Below are positions 33,160 through 35,426 of a DNA stretch of 35,426 nt, one piece after another (position 1 is the first letter of the stretch; each line of letters begins with the position of its first letter). The translations under genes were made by a program, and so were the position numbers. The notes under the pieces are model-generated. The model was not told the DNA's origin. It did no database searches and worked only from the letters and a program-made list of their open reading frames with translations. The DNA comes from Chitinophagaceae bacterium. Its GTDB lineage: Bacteria; Bacteroidota; Bacteroidia; Chitinophagales; UBA10324. The stretch spans positions 1-35,426 of the forward strand of contig CANIPU010000025.1 in assembly GCA_947469485.1 (NCBI GenBank). Reading direction: 5' to 3'.

Positions 33160-34149
33160 ATGAAAAATAATACTGACATACCTGCTGAAAAACTGTATTC
33201 ATTTTATTGGTGGAAGTGGCTGGTATTTGCATTGGCAGCATTCGGTCTTTACTATCAGTTGTTTCAAAACGAAAATCTGTGGAGCGCATGGAGCGAATAC
33301 AAAAGCAATGTATCATCCGATGCAACCTTGCTGACTATTGTTGTTTTTATACTGATGTTTATCAACTGGAGTGTGGAAGCAGTCAGGTGGAACTCGTTGT
33401 TACGCAAAGTGGAGTATGTATCGTTCCCGGAGGCATTGAAGGCAACCTTTAGCGGTATAACCTTCGCATTATTCACCCCGAACAGAATAGGAGAATATGC
33501 AGGCAGAGTATTATTCATCAATACAGTTTCCAGATGGAGGGTGTTAATTGTAACCACCATAGGCATTTATGCTCAACTGTTAAGTACCATTTTATTCGGC
33601 ACCCTTGGTCTGGCTTATGTAATGCTTGTGAGCGGAGTGCTGCATTCCACATTTTACATTGAGTGGACGGTAATCATTCTGTTAATCATATCAGCAATTC
33701 TTTTATTTGTTCTTTACTTCAATATCAGCCTGATTGAAAATTTATTAGAGCGGTTTTCGGTTCTTAGCAAGGTGAAAGTTTACCTGAAAGTGTTGCTGCA
33801 TTATTCTTCAAAAGAACTACTCAATGTGCTGTCGCTTTCAATGTTACGATATGTTGTTTTTACCATTCAATACTTGTTGTTGCTTAAAATATTTAACATT
33901 CAAATTCCGTTAGTTGAAGGAAGTGCGTTAATTGCCACAATTTTTCTGGTGCAAACCATAATTCCATCTATAGCCATTGCAGAAGCAGGTATCAGAGGAA
34001 ATGTGGCATTGTTTTTTCTAACTCCTTATAGTAGCAACCAGTTAGGGATAGTAAGTGCAGCATGGGGTTTGTGGTTAATTAATCTGGTGATACCTGCAGT
34101 AATTGGAATGATTTTAATTTTAATTAACAGAAGAATAAAACGAAAATGA
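33160..34149 (+). CDS. Flippase-like / lysylphosphatidylglycerol synthase transmembrane family protein
   Basis: A 329-residue multi-pass membrane protein with about seven to eight helices, resembling the UPF0104/LPG synthase transmembrane region without its catalytic domain. Family-like motifs include NWSVEAVRWNSLLRKVE, FSGITFALFTPNRIGEYAGR (with conserved Arg, Gly and Glu) and IPSIAIAEAGIRGNVALFF. Related proteins include the transmembrane part of MprF, which flips aminoacylated phosphatidylglycerol; for stand-alone members a lipid or polyprenyl-linked substrate is likely but not known. ATG 33160 is preferred over ATG 33136 because a -7 element overlaps the latter. The stop overlaps the next start as ATGA. 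Confidence 0.87.
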   Translation: MKNNTDIPAEKLYSFYWWKWLVFALAAFGLYYQLFQNENLWSAWSEYKSNVSSDATLLTIVVFILMFINWSVEAVRWNSLLRKVEYVSFPEALKATFSGITFALFTPNRIGEYAGRVLFINTVSRWRVLIVTTIGIYAQLLSTILFGTLGLAYVMLVSGVLHSTFYIEWTVIILLIISAILLFVLYFNISLIENLLERFSVLSKVKVYLKVLLHYSSKELLNVLSLSMLRYVVFTIQYLLLLKIFNIQIPLVEGSALIATIFLVQTIIPSIAIAEAGIRGNVALFFLTPYSSNQLGIVSAAWGLWLINLVIPAVIGMILILINRRIKRK

Positions 34150-34937
34150 AAAGGGTAATTTTTTTAAGCATTGCGGTTTTTATGCTCAGTTCTTTCATTC
34201 AGAATGAAAGCGTGCCGGGAGATTGTCATGTAACCAATACTTCATTTCAGCCAGGTGAAAAACTCACCTATAAAATTGCCTTCAAGTGGGGAGCCATTTG
34301 GTTGAGTGCAGGTGAAGCCACTTTTTCGCTCGAGAATTCTACTTATAATAATAAACCTTGTCTTCATGCAATAGGTTATGGTTCAACTTACCGTTCTTAC
34401 GATTGGTTTTTTAAAGTGCGCGATAAGTATGAAACTTACTTTGATTCTGAATCAATGTTGCCTTACAAATTTGTTCGCGATGTAAGTGAGGGAGGTTATA
34501 ATTTTTATAACAATGTAACCTTCAACCATACGGCCGGTAAAGCAACTTCAACCAACGGCACCTTTGATATACCGGAATGCAGTCAGGATGTTTTATCAGC
34601 TGTTTATTACATGAGATGTATTGACATTAACAAGTATAAAGTGAATGATACTATTCCGATTAAAGTTTTTCTGGATGACAAAAACTATCCTTTATATGTT
34701 CGATACATGGGAAAGGAGGAGCTGAATACAAAGGCGGGCAAATTCAAGTGTATTGTTATAAAGCCCTTGTTGATTTCAGGAACAATTTTTAAAGGTGGTG
34801 AAGAAATGAAAGTATATGTAACTGATGACGCAAATAAAATTCCGGTTCGTATTTCTTCTCCGATACTGATTGGAGAAATAATGTGTGAACTGATTAGTTA
34901 TTCAGGATTGAGAAATTCAGTTACTTCTAAAATCTGA
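34146..34937 (+). CDS. Secreted DUF3108 domain protein
   Basis: A 263-residue protein with an N-terminal export signal (MKRVIFLSIAVFMLSSFIQ) and a DUF3108 domain across nearly all the rest. Typical segments are FQPGEKLTYKIAFKWGAIWL, AGEATFSL, DWFFKVRDKYETYFD, LSAVYYMR, IKVFLDDKNYPLYVRYMGKE and VYVTDDANKIPVRISSPIL. The family is thought to be periplasmic and of lipocalin-like or beta-rich build, with unknown function. It overlaps the flippase-like gene by 4 bases (ATGA), a coupling that suggests joint function at the envelope. Confidence 0.9.
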   Translation: MKRVIFLSIAVFMLSSFIQNESVPGDCHVTNTSFQPGEKLTYKIAFKWGAIWLSAGEATFSLENSTYNNKPCLHAIGYGSTYRSYDWFFKVRDKYETYFDSESMLPYKFVRDVSEGGYNFYNNVTFNHTAGKATSTNGTFDIPECSQDVLSAVYYMRCIDINKYKVNDTIPIKVFLDDKNYPLYVRYMGKEELNTKAGKFKCIVIKPLLISGTIFKGGEEMKVYVTDDANKIPVRISSPILIGEIMCELISYSGLRNSVTSKI

Positions 34938-34939
34938 AA

Positions 34940-34978
34940 AAGCCTGATTAAAAATTCAGGGCTTGACTTTTTTCATGT
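34940..34978. terminator. Convergent terminator
   Basis: AAGCCTGA (34940-34947) pairs with TCAGGGCTT (34956-34964) with one bulged G, flanked by A-rich and T-rich stretches, so it could end transcripts from both sides. It overlaps the stop codon of the minus-strand DUF5777 gene. Confidence 0.55.
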
Positions 34979-35426
34979 TTGAATCAAGAGTAAAAACTCT
35001 TGAAAGATTAAATCCGAATTCAATATTTCCTTTCAACCATTCACCGGTTGTTTCAGTTACAAAGGAGCGCTCAGTCATTCCATTTGTATTTGTAAAATGT
35101 AATTGAAATACATGCCCTCCGGTTTCAATATCAAATCCAATTGACAAGGGTCTGGTTGCAGTAACTGGTAAATCGCCATCCATAAAATAATAGTAATCAA
35201 CATTCAATGCGAGTCGCTTGGTTAGTTTTATCCGACCGCCGATTTCCGCGGCGAACAAATCGTTTTTATCATGTGTGCTGTCAACGAGATTTCGGTGAAT
35301 CAGAATCGGACCACCTTGTAAAGTAAATTTATCACTGAACTTTCTTCCAATAACCAATTGGTGATAGTAGGCAATTCTGGAGCTGAAATAATTTACACGA
35401 TCCGGATATTCCCACTTGGTTCCAAC
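34956..35426 (-). CDS. DUF5777-family beta-barrel protein (5' end cut by window edge)
   Basis: The last 156 residues of a protein whose start lies beyond the window; the frame is open to the right edge (VGTKWEYPDRVNYFSSRIAY). It has alternating hydrophobic beta-strands typical of outer-membrane barrels and matches the DUF5777 family in segments such as LQGGPILIHRNLVD, AEIGGRIKLTKRLALNVDYY, RPLSIGFDIETGGHVFQLHF and GNIEFGFNLSRVFTL. In the phylum these genes are commonly next to c-type cytochrome or copper-related genes; nothing here confirms such a link. It converges with the DUF3108 gene. Confidence 0.78.
   Translation of the reverse strand, partial: VGTKWEYPDRVNYFSSRIAYYHQLVIGRKFSDKFTLQGGPILIHRNLVDSTHDKNDLFAAEIGGRIKLTKRLALNVDYYYFMDGDLPVTATRPLSIGFDIETGGHVFQLHFTNTNGMTERSFVTETTGEWLKGNIEFGFNLSRVFTLDSNMKKVKP

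Noticed and set aside
32540-33325. Longer RuvC of 261 residues
   Set aside because: The extra 69 N-terminal residues have no family likeness and overlap the divergent gene; ATG 33118 gives the normal protein.

Overview
The window looks like a chromosomal segment of a low-G+C member of the Bacteroidota. Three things support this: proteins with type IX secretion (T9SS) C-terminal sorting signals, several matches to the Bacteroidota promoter element TAnnTTTG, and gene families typical of that phylum (OstA-like protein, LptD_2-type LptD, DUF4350/DUF4129/SpoIIM/MoxR cluster, DUF5777 barrel, GH3). Genus cannot be assigned by eye. Start codons TTG and GTG are used several times, and few genes have an obvious Shine-Dalgarno sequence, which also fits the phylum.

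Layout. 1-4399 (minus): a tightly packed cluster of a SpoIIM-family membrane protein fused to a second membrane domain, DUF4129, DUF4350 and a MoxR ATPase cut by the window edge. 4460-8231 (minus): OstA/LptA-like protein, MCE (MlaD-like) protein and a SPOR-containing N-acetylmuramoyl-L-alanine amidase, all envelope functions. 8260-17891 (plus): LptD, then a close-packed set rmlA, an NAD-dependent epimerase, galE, recJ and lptB, followed by a GH3-family adenylating enzyme. 17984-21706 (minus): a two-gene unit of a small T9SS protein and a 1071-residue tail-fibre-like protein with tandem repeats and a C-terminal S74 chaperone domain. 21958-27333 (plus): a conserved small membrane protein, an acyl-CoA mutase large subunit without a B12 domain, a 5'-nucleotidase split into two reading frames in reversed order, and dnaA.

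27391-27604 holds tRNA-Ser(GCU) and tRNA-Pro(UGG) with a strong promoter and terminator. 27685-32458 is the accessory-looking part: a DUF4377/TonB-C pair, a T9SS protein flanked by a phased heptanucleotide repeat family, a small HTH/coiled-coil protein, a markedly G+C-rich gene of unknown function divergent from a small XRE regulator across an inverted repeat, and a secreted Hint-domain protein. 32540-35426 returns to ordinary genes: ruvC, a flippase-like membrane protein, a DUF3108 protein and a partial DUF5777 beta-barrel.

How the genes fit together: LptD, the OstA/LptA-like protein and LptB are three parts of lipopolysaccharide export, and RmlA, the epimerase and GalE make sugar nucleotides for surface polysaccharide, so 4460-16292 is largely an outer-envelope region. 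The best candidates for something undescribed are the heptamer repeats (28540-28617 and 29544-29669), the G+C-rich orphan with its XRE neighbour and palindrome (30320-31618), and the secreted Hint protein (31625-32458). No CRISPR array, integrase, transposase or prophage was seen.
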